Origin: Neodontobutis hainanensis
Taxonomy: Eukaryota > Chordata > Actinopteri > Gobiiformes > Odontobutidae
Reading direction: 5' to 3'
DNA length: 64,000 nucleotides
NCBI GenBank assembly: GCA_024349245.1
Contig: JALDNG010000041.1
Location: 4,998,501-5,062,500, forward strand
The notes under the pieces are model-generated. The model saw only the letters and a program-made list of their open reading frames with translations, searched no databases and was not told the origin of the DNA. A program made the position numbers and the translations under genes. Of the stretch, positions 39,901-53,482 are shown in pieces. Position 1 is the stretch's first letter; the number at the start of each line of letters is the position of its first letter.

Positions 39901-42900
39901 AACCAGGAAAAGGACAAAGTGATAGCCAAAACAGGCCTGAATATGAGAACATAAATCTTTATTAAGTAGACAAAGTTCAGCAGAAGACATGGGACAAGTC
40001 ATAGTTGTAACCACAATACAATAATACCATTGATTTAATAATCATAAAGTCAGAATCTCATACTGTCTCATTTCTAATAAGGACTTACCTTTCAAAACGC
40101 AGGTCAATAGGTATGTACGGTGTTGTGTCTAACATTAGTTCTACATGCATAAACAGGAGCAGTGCGAGTAACAGGAGAAGTGACGGAGGAGGTCGAACAC
40201 TGAGGTGAACAAGGATGTGTAGAAGTTAATCTCTCCTGACGCAAGAGCAGGCCTCTCCCTGCCTCTGTCTGTCTCCACATAGCTCTGCCCTATCCCACTG
40301 CTCGCTATTTGAACGCAAAACATGACAAAATACTACCAGCCTAGAAATAACATTGATTTAGAAAGTGTTGGGCAAACTAAACAGAACGTCCCAGAAGGAC
40401 GCTTGTTTGTCTAAGCAACAGAAGACTTTGAATGAATCTGCTGGGGTAAAAAGATGTTCTGTATTTAGGAATCTCTTTGGTGTAATGTAATTTTTGAATC
40501 TGAATTACAGCCCTGTTCCCTTTTTGACCTCACTATTAAACTCAGTGATTGCGTAGGCTGGGTTACTGTTCAAGCTTCAGTTGATCTACATTATTAAATC
40601 AGCAGGAGTGAGGCTTTGCTTTCATTTTCACATATTTCTGTAAAATTCTGTTTACTTATCCATCACTATGCACAATGGGGGGTTCCCTTAAATTAGTCTG
40701 CTATTATACTAGCTTCTGCTCTTAACTTCATGAACCCCTGTTAATGATGGAAGTCACATGCCCTGCATTAATAAGTTCTTCAGAGTTTGGATCTTAAGGA
40801 TTCAGACAAGAGAGTTAGAACATTTTGAATGCACAAAAGCTTTAGGCTGAGGCATGCCTAGAGATGCTACTTATGCAACTCATTCATGCTCATCTGCACA
40901 CACACATACACACTAAAGTTCAAGCCTCACTGTATCAGCATTACTCACTGCCATCTGCGTCCGTAGCCGACAGACTCCACTAAATAAAACGGCCTTTGGT
41001 TTTTAAGACTTAAGACATACATGTGTTTAACACAAACACATTCATCTTAAAAACTGTCTTTTATCAATGAACCACCGGTGGATGCAATTTGTTCATCTTC
41101 TATCGTTTAATCCTGTAAAATATATATTTATACAAACCTGAGATTATATTATAATAAAAACTCTCTGCTATGTTTGTGTAATGTACCAAACACTAATGTG
41201 AATCTCTGGCTATCTTTGAGTTCAGCGCCACACCGATGAGATTTTCTCCGTCTTCTTAACCATTGCATTAATCCATTTCACTTTGCTTCCCTGTGCATGT
41301 TTTTCTTTATTGAACCGTTACTGTGTGTATGCCTTGTGGACACTGGTCTCGACCAATGGGACCATTCACACATTTTTCACAGATGATTCCTGTTGCAAAA
41401 AGAAGAACAAACTAATTTAACTAAGTTTTTTTCTCAAATAGAATTAAACAATCAAGTCTATGTTGACAAAATACATCAATGAGGTAATAGTACAAAACCT
41501 GGCGCCTAGAAGTCTTGCTTTACGTTTTGCATTATTTAATCAAAGCCTCCAACACAACACGCCTCCCATCAGCACAGCCAAAACATAACAACAGAGTCGA
41601 ATATTGTAGTGGCTGTACCACCTCCCAGACAGGACCAGAACACACAACAATATGTAATTGTATTAAGATGACATAATGATATGTAATTGTACTAATAAAA
41701 TTAACTGCGATCAAGTTTCCTAAATAAGCAGGTTGTATATTAGGTGATTATAGTCATGGGAACTAGAATAAACTTAAAATATAAAGCCAGTTTGTAATGA
41801 ATGTGAATTTGTGAGTGCATTATAATTTGCCAGACACTGGAGGTTCATGCTAAGACAGAGTAACTCGAGATTGGATTAAGCCACTTAAAGAATTAGTGAT
41901 GAAAATGAGTGGTATTTTGTCGATTTTATTATGTAGCATTACCAAGGTCTTCACTGCAGCATAAAAGATGATGTATACCCCCGCGTTTGTCCTCTGAAGG
42001 GCTTAGTACGTGTTTGTTTTTTTCACAAGAGAATGTGTAACTTCAATCCCGCTTGATCTCCAGCCAAACACCAGCCTTCTTGGCAGACTGTAGCGAGCCT
42101 CAAGAGCGTTTTCACATCAATACATTGCTTATAATGCTGTTAAGGCGGTACTTTGCCACTGGTTAACAACATGCTCATGACACCTAGACAAGTCCTTTAA
42201 GCACTAGCCTTCAGTGATGCCCATGTGTGTCATGTTACTCCACTGCATGGTTTCAATGTTTTCAATAAATCTAGGCATCACCAGCTTGTTACACACAAAC
42301 TGCGAGGCTAGACTGACCTGTGAAACGTAGCTGAAGACCGTATCAGTACATTGCTGATCCTGTGTTAAAGGGGATGGGGTGATGAGCTGTCCATGGTGCT
42401 GACTGCTTACACAGTGCTGAACAGACAGACAGTTAGCTTTAACTGATCAGTGGAACATGGGGCAGAGGTGCTGACTGGAGTCCACCTGTCTGTTGTCTGC
42501 CCTGGGCAATAATCTAAGACGAAGGTACTCACATTTACTTAAATATAATGCTTCTCAAACTTTTTTCTTTTTCTTTTATTAATTGTTTATTCCTATATCT
42601 CTAATTCAATTAAATGTTCTTGCATTGCAACTCTACCAAGTGACAGTACTGTTTTACTTTATCTTTTTCTTTTTTTTTAAACTGTCAATTATGGCTTCTA
42701 CATTTTTGTTAGTTTTAGGGTCCAAATTGTAATAAACAATTTTAATAGGTATTTTATCTCATTCTGTCCTATCTCTAACACTGTCTAAAAACTCTTGCTT
42801 ATTTTTTAAGAGAGCTGCTTTTATTTTATTATTTCATGGGAACCAAAAAAGTGTCTGGAACGTCTAAGTCAGAAAGCCTGTAAACACTTGGTTTGGAAAA

Positions 42901-45900
42901 TAAGGTTGTTTTTTCCCCTTTTTGCAGCCAAGCATAATTGCTCTTTATGTCTGTCTTCTCACAAACTCAAAGTAAAATTTTACCTCACAAAGTAAGATGA
43001 TACTGAGTCATTTTTAATCACCCCATTATAGTTCATGGCTGTGTTCAGTTAATTTAGAAAACATGGCTTGTCTGTGACTTACCAGTGAGCCCACTGACAG
43101 CAGATGTTGTCAGTGACTTCCCACCCGTGGTTAAGTGGAACAAAATGTTTCCAGAGTGACATTTGATTAATGAAGATCCTCCTGTGAGCACTGGAGAGGC
43201 AGTGGCAACCCTGTAGCTAAGAATCCAATATACAGTCAGCTGGCTGTTATTTATGAATGTATTGGTTAAATAAATTTTTGGCTTGCATCAGCATGTTCAA
43301 CATATAAAGCTTTCAACAGCAACTGCAGGGCGTACTTATCAAACAAGCTTAAATTAGTAGACATAAAGGAAAATGTAATATTTATTGGCTCAAAAGACTA
43401 TGTAAAATTCAACTGACGTTTTTAAGGAAATCAGGTTAATTTGTGTGTGTTTTTTTTGTGGGTTTTATTTCTTCTCAAAATCTTAAGATTTACAATGAAA
43501 TAAAATTTGCTTCATAGATGTCCTTTGCTTTATCAAACATCTGGGTTAGCTCAAATATAGTTCTCATGACACAAAACATGACACTGCAGTTTTTCTTGGA
43601 CAACCTGAGAGCACAATGTTACAATAACCAGAAGCAATAGACAAATTCAATTATGTCATAATTGTGTTATTTATGGTCCAACTGCATCCAGTTAGAGCCT
43701 TCAGAGGAGCTGCAGCAGACGAAAAGCACAGCATTTCCTGGGGTTTACAAGTTGAAAGTATAGTATGTTTTATTGTATTCTTTTTTTGCTCAACTGGAGT
43801 GGAAGTGGTTCTTTAAACATTACTGTCAAATGTGCAGTCACGAGCTTCCGCTTAATGAAACTTTTATTTTAATTAGTCACATCTTTGACCATGGCTTCTC
43901 CATTTATTTGTGCCTGCTGAGGATTTACAGTAAATTGGCCCGGAGGCGCATGTGTGTCCCTTGCTTTTGCAGTGTCGCCTACTGTTTACACAATGTCACC
44001 GAGTGTTAAGCAGAACTGTGAAAGTGTGATTCAGCCCGGGTGTGAGGAACTGGTGGCAAACTCATTCCTAAGGACCATAAAAAGACAACAGTTAAAGGTC
44101 GTTCTCATTCTTATTAGTTGGTTTTGTCATAGGACTTCCATTTTATAATTGTTATAAATTAAGACATGAACTGTACTCTTTTTATGACAATATCTCAGCA
44201 TTGTTATTTAAGCAACTTTTTGGGGTTCAAAATTCAGCGTCTGCTCATTAATCATCTGCTCCTTCACTTCCACGTTCCCCTTACTACATAAGTTTAATTA
44301 TCTTTACACGCACTGGCCCTGCCCAGTTGCGACTGGATGGTGTCACTTGCAGAGACGTGTCCTGAAGTGTCAGCGGCCAGTGTAACTGCAGCTGACACCT
44401 TGTGATGTATCTTGTCTCTGTAATTAACAGTCAAAGGCGGCAGGTTGTTTTTGGCCGCTGCTGCTGTACTGTAGCTAGATGTGGTTGGCTCCACTAATGG
44501 CACTGTACTCTGCAGTGATGTGAAGCAGTGACAGAGTTACACAATAAGAGCAGCCAGCCTCTCCTTTTGTCTTCCTGTCCTTGTCTGTTCTCTTTGGCTG
44601 TCTGGCTCTTTGGCCTCGACTGCATTCCCGTGGCAGAGCTGACTGTCCCACCGCTCCAGAGACATGGATGAACCTCGATGGCTCCCCTCACTTTGTTTCT
44701 CCTTAAGGCTTTTGTGCCAAGGCCATTATGATAATTAATGATAATACATTATGAACTGTGCATGTCTGCACTCTTTTCTCCCTTAAATTGCATGTATATC
44801 AAAAAAGTAACACACTAAAAGAAAAAAATGATAATGAAGAATTACACACAACTTCACAGGGGCCTTTATTTTGAAAAGACTGGTTACTTGTTGTTGAAAC
44901 ATAAATTATGTATTTTTTTTGTCACTGAATGGTTTGATGTCACCGAATTTATTTTAAAACTTGAAATATATTTTTTTTTCTTGAAATGCACATAAACACT
45001 AGCTCAGGTCAGGAAAAGTCAGAAACTTTGTCAAAAACTTGTCCCTGACTTTTTAACCTGGTGTGAATTACGTTCTCAGCATGGCAGCAAAGTATTTTAT
45101 TAGATAAACTATTGAGTCACATTAGTTAGTTTAGTATGATATTTAAGTCTTACGGTTTGTTAAATAAAGCTATTTTATTTAATCTTATGACTTCCCAAGT
45201 TGAAAGCACATGAACACAACAAAATGGGAAATATGACTTGTCAAAACTATGTACTTAGAGGCACCATAGGCTACTAAATGTGTGTAACCATTTTGTTTTA
45301 ACACATAAAACACTTTTAGATATAGTCCATTGCTTGAGGGAAAAATGGAACTGGTTTTCATTTCATCTCAAAGAGACATTTCCAGACTTTTTTAGTCGAT
45401 ATGACAAGAAATGCTGCTTGGTCACTGTTAAACTCAACTTGTCTGGCCTTTTACTGTACAAAGCTGAACAGAAGAAATGCGTGGGGCCTCTTCTGAATCA
45501 CCTTTTCCAGTTTTACTGCATGGATGCTGAGAATGACAATCAGCAGAATGAGCTCATTACATTGGCATGAAGTAGTAAAATATGCCAGGGTATGACCAGT
45601 CGCAGTGAAATCACTCTCGAGCACTCAGGGCTGTGATAGGGCGAGAAGACTGGCCTACTTTGAGGCTGGCGTAATTATGTAATGCTTGAGTACCTGCAGC
45701 ACCATGACAACTTCTGAATATGAATCTTGGCAATGGAAAGCGGAGACAGGAAATGAATACTGACTTTAAAAAGTATAGAGTTCCCTGGTTTGAAATCAAA
45801 TCAATTTAAAGCATGTTTTATTGAAATGCTCTGAAATGCACTCATTTGTGTAATTACAGTTTGACATATCAGCACACCTGCATCTCTTTATTTTGATTCC

Positions 45901-48900
45901 GTTCTGTTTAATTGCTCCTTGACTAGTTCCTCCTGCTAAAACCAAAAGAAATGAGACAGTATGCAGCTGTGGGTTTTGTGCTCCAGAATGTATCTTTAAG
46001 AATAGTTGAACAGCACACAAAGAGATGGCGGGGATCTGCGTTAACCTGGCTCTTTTATCTGTCTCTTATATAACATTTTCTATAAGAAGTAACATAGTAT
46101 GGATTGCCTGCTTAATATAGTGTGAAATCCTTGAATTGAGGGAGATAATATAAATGGTAAATGGCATGCATTTATTTCCTGCACCCTTCTCAGGCACCCA
46201 AAGCACTTTACATTGTGCTTCCACTCACCCCACTCACACACATTCACTGCTGGGGCAGACAGAGAGGGGGGCTGCCACACAAACGGCACTCAACCTTCTC
46301 CTACCACCACCAAACACACCTCCACAGTCACACACATTCATACACCAGTGCTACGGACACTGGGAGCAAGGTGGGTTAACTGTCTTGCCCAAGGACACAA
46401 CGACAGTATGAACTGTGGGGAGAGCGGGAATCGAACCTACTACCTTCCGGTTGAAGAACGGCCGCTCTACCACTGAGCCACTGCCGCCCCTATATATTAC
46501 AACTTCTTTTCCCTCTTTGTCGTTTTTTTCTTAGAAAGCCAAGCTCAATGCTGCGCTGCAAGAGAAAAAACGTCTGAGCCTTCAGCTGATCAGCCACAAC
46601 TTAAAGGAATCCCAGTATGACCAGGTAGGACATTCACATATTCAGTTCACACCAAGAACGCACACAATTATGATGATCACTGATATAGCACACAACGCTG
46701 GTAGATTTTATCACAATATAGTATTTAGGAAGCTATATATCACAGAACCCCAAGAAACAAGCCGTAAAATATGATCTTTGTACACAGATCAATACATCTG
46801 CAGCCTTAAGTGCATTCAGAATGACTGTACGTTGATTCACAGTGTGTATGAGGAAATAAGAAACCAATGCAAATACTATTAATCTTATTGTCAATATTCT
46901 TTAATAAGGACACTAAATACACAGGGTTCATAGCCCACCAAAACTAGATGGACAAAATAAATGGAATAGAGAAGAGAAACTAAAACTCTCAGGACAAGAA
47001 CAGATTTAGACAGGAACAACAGTGTGTCCAGATTTTATGTTTAAACTTGATCAGCCCGTGAATAACTGCAGTGCATTTAAAACCACAACATTTCCCGATG
47101 AATTTACCTTCCATTTGACTAGCACTACATATGCCCAGCGGGCTCTTATTGTCAATAAAGGCTACTGCAAGGCTCTCAAAAGTGGCTGTTTTGTAACATT
47201 GGCTGAAATGTTTTGTGTAGTAAATATATTTGTGACAGTAAATATTTAACTGTCAATAGATAGATAAACCCTGTCACATCAAAGCTATGTATTTACCAGT
47301 TGCTTTAGAATAATAAAATACTAAAAAGTTTACCTTTATGGAATTACATAATATAGTAGTATATCATAGATTTAGGCTAAAGTTAAAGTTAAAGTTAGAA
47401 AAAGACTAGCACAAACCTCGCTAACCATAATCAAGGCTAGGTTTACTCTGAAGCATCATCTTTTGTGTGCGGAAATAATGTTTTTGCCATTATCATAATG
47501 ACTTTAAATAAGTTATATTACATACTTTTTACATAGAAACAATTTGTCAATGATAGCCTATTGTTGTCCTGTTTTCCATTGGAAGAGAGAAACTAAATCA
47601 GAAGCCTGTGACATTGTTCTGAGTTTACTGTTTCAGGCATAAAATACCAGTTGAAATGCTGTGTCAAAATGCAGCTGAAGGTACTTCTTTAATGTGGACA
47701 TTAAAGTCTTCAAAACATTTTATTGCTTTTATTTAGTGCTTTACTCCAATCCTAACCACAACATTCCTCGAAACGTTCCACTTAACCTGGTACTAACAAA
47801 CCTAACCCTGTCCCATGCTAATTGGAGGAAAATCTCTTTCTGTATTTTCAGAAATAAGAAACGTTGTTATGATAAAGTTGTGATTGGGTGTTTCAAATTC
47901 TTTCACAACCAGTCCAGCTCGTATCAACACACAAGTGGCCCCAAACTGAGAGACAGTGGCCGTCTGTGATGGCAGGCGATTAGATACTCTGGCGCTAATA
48001 GTGACTTTCACAGAGGGGGCAGACTTGACACATGTCCAGGGACTCAGCTCTGAGCTTTTGCTCCTCTGTGCCACACAAAAAGATGCCATCTGTGCTCTGA
48101 CAAGGTGGGGATGGCTGGGATAAAAACAGGGAATCCAGCCCTCGCATGAAAAGACTGGCAAGTTTTATGTCAGGCCTGAAAGGGCAATTACAGAAACGCA
48201 GGATTTAGAACGAATAAAAGTAAAATAGAGAATCTATTAGCCATATTTAATAAAATGCTTTCTCAATCAAATTAAGTAGTTAACATTTATATTCAAGACA
48301 AACCAACTAAAATTTCAAACTAAAACTGGGTAAAGTTTAAGGTAAAGCTAATTTTACATCATTGTTAAGGATGGCCTATTGTTGCCCTGTTTTCAATTGG
48401 ATAACATAAGACAAGCCTAATTAGGAGCCTGTGGCATTTAATCCTCAGTTTTTGCTTTCATTCAAAACACCAGCCTGAAAATTCCGCTTAAGGTACTACT
48501 TTATTATTATTGTGGTCAAATCAAACCAAAACCTGGTCCACTAATCCCTGTTGTGGAATAATTACAAAACTGGAATTGCATGTGCTGTGTAAAATGGCTG
48601 CAAGTTAAGTTTTGAAAGGAATGTTATCTTGATATAAAACAGAATAACGACACAGAAATATTTTATTATTAAATTAGCCAGGCTGTATATATTGGAATTT
48701 ACACACCATATAAAAGATATAATCTGTCCTTTACAATTAAAATTATTTGGATAATGGGCCTTGAGCCTATATATTTGTAGTCTAATTCTAATTCTATATG
48801 TTGAAGCTGTGCAGTTCTCTCACAGTCCACTTATCTGTTGTTTTAATTAATGAGGTGATTTGTGTGTGACTGAGGAGAGATTTGTTTGTTCCTGAGGGCC

Positions 48901-51900
48901 ACCTTTAGAATGAGTTAACCTTGCAGCTCTGGCTTGACAAAGACGTGATGCAGATTTCTTCAGTCAGCAGCTCTGGCTCATCAAGGCTAAATGAGAATGC
49001 GCTAATTAATTTCTCCACAGACTCTGAAATCCCAATCAACCCTCGAGCGCAGAAAGTCAGCCTCTTTGCTCATATAAATGTTCAAAGTACGATTGTTTCC
49101 TTGTACAATATTGGAACACTTAAATACCTTTTTTGTAAAGCAAAGTTTGAAAGAACTTTACTTTATGTCCTTGTACCTTGTCTGTAATCTCTTGTACCAA
49201 CAACTGTCTTTTTGTTTTTCTCTGTTCAAGTAGGTGCGGACAGACTATGAGCAGCTGAGGCAGACCTTCGCTGTTGTGAGCCAGGAGAGAGACACGGCCC
49301 AGGAGCAGAGGAACCAGCTCCAAGGCAGAGTGGAGAGCCTTGAACAGGTTCTAAAGGTAAAGTGTCACTTTCATTCTTCATCCATCTGGCATGTCTTATT
49401 TAGAGCTACAATTCAGAATCAGAATTGTTTATTAATGTCCAAACACCAAGATTTCTATCAGTACAGCATGACATAAGCTCGAGACGACAACAGATATGCG
49501 TCTGTGGTATAATGTTTCACAGGCTGGGAGCGGAGGACCAGGGATTTTGGATGATTTGTCTACTGTCCGCTGTAGTGTTTTGTGCGAATAAGAAATTTCA
49601 ATAAATAAACTATTATTGATGAAGTGAGCATGCTTTTGATAATGGTTGTGTAGAATTGGAGCAGGATGTTATGTGTTTACCCAGGATTTTGAAAAAGTCT
49701 GTGATGGTTATGGGGTCAGTGGAGATGAAGATCAGTTCCTGTGTTTTTGATCATTTGAGCTGTAGGTGATTGTGTAGGCACCAGGTGAGTGCCTGGGCGA
49801 CCTGCTCACTGGGGGGGCACTTGTGCTGAGGGTCCGAGGTTGTGATGTGAGGCTGCACCATCCTGACTCTCTGTTGTCTCTCTCTGTATGTCTGTCTCTG
49901 AAACTCTGTATCAACTATCCAGTAGCATAGAGTGGAGTCAATGTCCTTGTCCAGAAGTTTATGGAAGAGCATGATAGTATTGAATGCAGAGCTGGTATTG
50001 ATGAACAGTATACGGTGTTGGGGGACTCCAGGTGTTGTAGTGTGTTGTGAAGAGCCAGATAGACAGTGTGTTTAGCAGACTTGTTAGTCTGGTATGCAAA
50101 CTGGTTACTGGTCCACTAGCGGGACGGTGAGTTTTTTTAGATGACAGAGGATGAGGCAGAAAATTCTGTTTGCTTTTGGTTTTGGGACTGACTTGAGTCC
50201 AAGGATTTGGAACACCGACCGTACTGAACTCCGACTAGATTAGAGCTAGCTTTATTTATTTGTTTAATTAATTTATTTATTTTTTAATTTTACTAGTCGG
50301 TGAAATGCCAAAAACTGTGAGTAAGCTGTGTAAAAATGTTGAAAAAAGAAATAAATCTAGGAAACTGAGGGTAATACACTTTGACAAAGAGCCAAACTCA
50401 ATCCATTCTTGAAAAATGTAGACAGCTTAATTAATAAATATAATTATAGATGCAGTGAACTGTTATACACAGGCATCTACTGTCTTACTAAACAGTCGTC
50501 ATAGGTTTTATATTTCTCCTATCACTGTGTCGGCACCACAAAAAAAATCTGTTCTACAAATAACCCAATTCTCACAAAGCAATCCAAACAAAACTAATAC
50601 TCATGTCAGTTTTACCAAGTGGCTCTTTCCAAGAAAAAGTATTGAGAAAAAAAGCAGAGGAAGTTCCGTTTTTGTGAAACATTTCATCCCAAAATCTTGC
50701 TTTCTTCCTTAGTTGGATGTCACTTATTTCTTTGCTTCCTACCAAAACTTTACAGTAAATGTGATATCCAGTAATTCATAGAGTGAAGTGTCATTGCTTA
50801 CATGGAGAAGCTCTTTTTCATGGCTATCTGGTCTGCCAATAGTCATCAGACAGTCTCGCTGCGGCATGGAGCTCCTCTCATTACAAATCCTCGCCTCCTG
50901 CATCTGCTATTGATTGTCTGTTTGTCAGGATGTTTGAAAGAGAAATGCACCCATCTGAAAAATACTGACCCTTTTCCTAATACAGCAACGAAAGGTTTGT
51001 CACTTTCTCATTGTGTATTGATTATGAAGACAGAGAGACTCTTTACGGAAGATTACAGACAGATAAGCGTGGAGCAGACACAGATGGAGAAAGGGGTTGC
51101 CAAAACACAAGGGACAGACTGTTTTTGACTCTTTCAGAGAGTAGTTAGTTAGAGTAGAGCCTCTGTTTATTAGTTTGAGTTTGTATCTTCTTTTCTTAAA
51201 ATCTAACTTAGTAATGCTTTTTACCCGTCTTTATGGCCTGAATATAAATTGTCATGGAGACTGGTCAGAGCAGCGTATACTGCCTCCGCTCACAACAAGG
51301 TCATAGCCTGAAGTCAACTCTTGTTCATGGATTATTCAACTCCAAGCCTGGCGCCAATTGGGTAAACATCTTTCCTTGTTATGGCTCTGTAATGACGTAT
51401 ACAAGGCTTTATTACTACTAACCTACGGAAACATAGCTAGACTGTTGGGTGTTTAGCACCTGAACTGATGAAAAGGAACCTCTCCTGCCTAAGATACCCA
51501 TAAAGACTCTCCAGCCAATCTTTTAGTGCAACTTGTCTTAGCTCTTAAGACACTATTCAGCACAAAAGTCTCAAACAAGCACCTTATTCCTGAGCCGAGC
51601 AATACTAGTTTTATTTCTGACCATGTAATCACTCCTAAAGCTATAACTTTGTGGTTGATAAAAGTTTTTCTTTTTCTTTTCTTTTTTTTTAACAAATTGC
51701 ATAATTGTTGGCAATTTATTATACACAGAGTAGTTTTGTGTGTGGTATAAATACACTGTTTCAAAAAATCATAGAAAAAGCCTCAGATAAATATGGTCTG
51801 TACTTGGTCAATATGGTCAATACAAATTTGGCGAAGCTCAAAAACACATCAGTTTAAATCAGTGCATTGAATCCTTGCCGTTTACACAAGGGTTAACAGT

Positions 51901-53417
51901 TGAAGTTTACAGCGAGGCTCCAGTGACAGCCTTCCAGCCCAGAGTGCTGCGCAGCTTAGAGCTTCTCTGTGATTATGCAAAGCTGGGGCTGCTTGCTCAG
52001 GACACCTCAGAGCCACTCGAGGAGGTAAAGAGGCTTTTCTTTTTTTTTTTCTTTTCTTAGAGAGAAAACAGAGAAACTGATGAATGTCGGGCTTTTCGAG
52101 CTGTCTTTTATTCTTAAGCCTTCAAACGTCTTATATATAGCGTTTCTGTTAAAAGCAGGAGGTGGTTGTGACTCTGTGTAGACGCTGGAATGGAGTCATG
52201 ACGCGGCTGATTTAAGGAAGGGTAGATCTGGGATCAGAGATTACTGCTCCATAAAAGATAATACTTTCTTAAAGACATTTCAGGAATCACACAATACAAC
52301 CTGCACACTTGGAAAAGAAACTGGTACAAGATAATATTGTGAGATTCACTTTTATTTTGAAATATAGACATCTCTGTGAGTGAAATTCTGAATGAAACTT
52401 TAATTTTTTGCCTCCTTTGCCATGACCAGTCTAAATGAGGAGCTAAGGTTTGTCAAAATAAATCTTTGGGCCAATGTGTGTTTGTTTTTTATAATATATT
52501 TTATCAGATTATTTATCCCGCTTTAACTTCTGTCTTGTGATGTCTCTCTTTTTAAAAAACACAACCCTGATCTCATTTACTAAAGGAAAGTGAAATGTGC
52601 AATAGACTTTACAACCAGACTCTGCTCGTTCTGTTTTTTCCTTGTTTTAACAATCCATCAGATTTAAAACGTCAATTAACAGCTGTCTAATTGATAATGG
52701 ATAATTTGTTTAGTATACTGTACTTGGCTCATAATGATCTCTTATTAATGTCCATCAGACTAACCACATCCTGTTTGTCTCCTGTCTCCTCTCTGCAGCA
52801 TGTGCACGAGTATGTTAAGCTGAAGCAACAGTTGCAAACAGAGCATGAACAAGCCTTGGTGGAGCTCCACAACAAGCGGGAGGAGGTCCATCAACTACAA
52901 AAGGTACAGTTATGTATGTATTAGTATGGCCCTTTGTTCTAGGTGTCTTGTTCAGACTTAGAGGCAGTTTTACTGATGTGTCAGTGATCAGTTTGTGCTG
53001 ATTCACTGTTATTTGCTGCTGCAGCTGAGAAAGTAAAGGGCTCTGAAAACTCGATTGGAAGCTACTAAAAGTTCTGCTCTAAAGCCTTTCTTTGTGTTTG
53101 ATCGTTTGAAGTACTGCACAATGGCAAAAATACTTGCTTTACTTGTGAATGGGAATGTCGCTCCGCAGTGATCTGATTCTGTTTAAAAATTGGACATTGT
53201 AAAAACTTAATTTTAAAAGTTGTTCACAGTGGATGGTTAGATATGAGTTTTATTTATTTATTTACTTATTGTGTTTTTTGTATAAACACTAATGCATCCA
53301 GGGACAGATAATGCATTTGAGGCTAATTACAACATTGGGACCTGTTGTAACCAGGTTCACATACTTTAGTTTCAATTGTCTCTGTACTTCAGGGTTTTAT
53401 TTGCGTTGCGTGTTTTA

Positions 53418-53482
<65 letters not shown>

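Noticed and set aside
46154..46476. Overlapping plus-strand frames of 72-87 codons
   Set aside because: They lie entirely in an antisense SINE and change with its sequence.
49500..50230. Active LINE
   Set aside because: The reverse-transcriptase frame is broken by several shifts and only one part of the domain remains.
50802..51128. 108-codon frame in RIMBP2 intron 4
   Set aside because: No domain, no similarity and no suitable splice sites linking it to neighbouring exons in phase.
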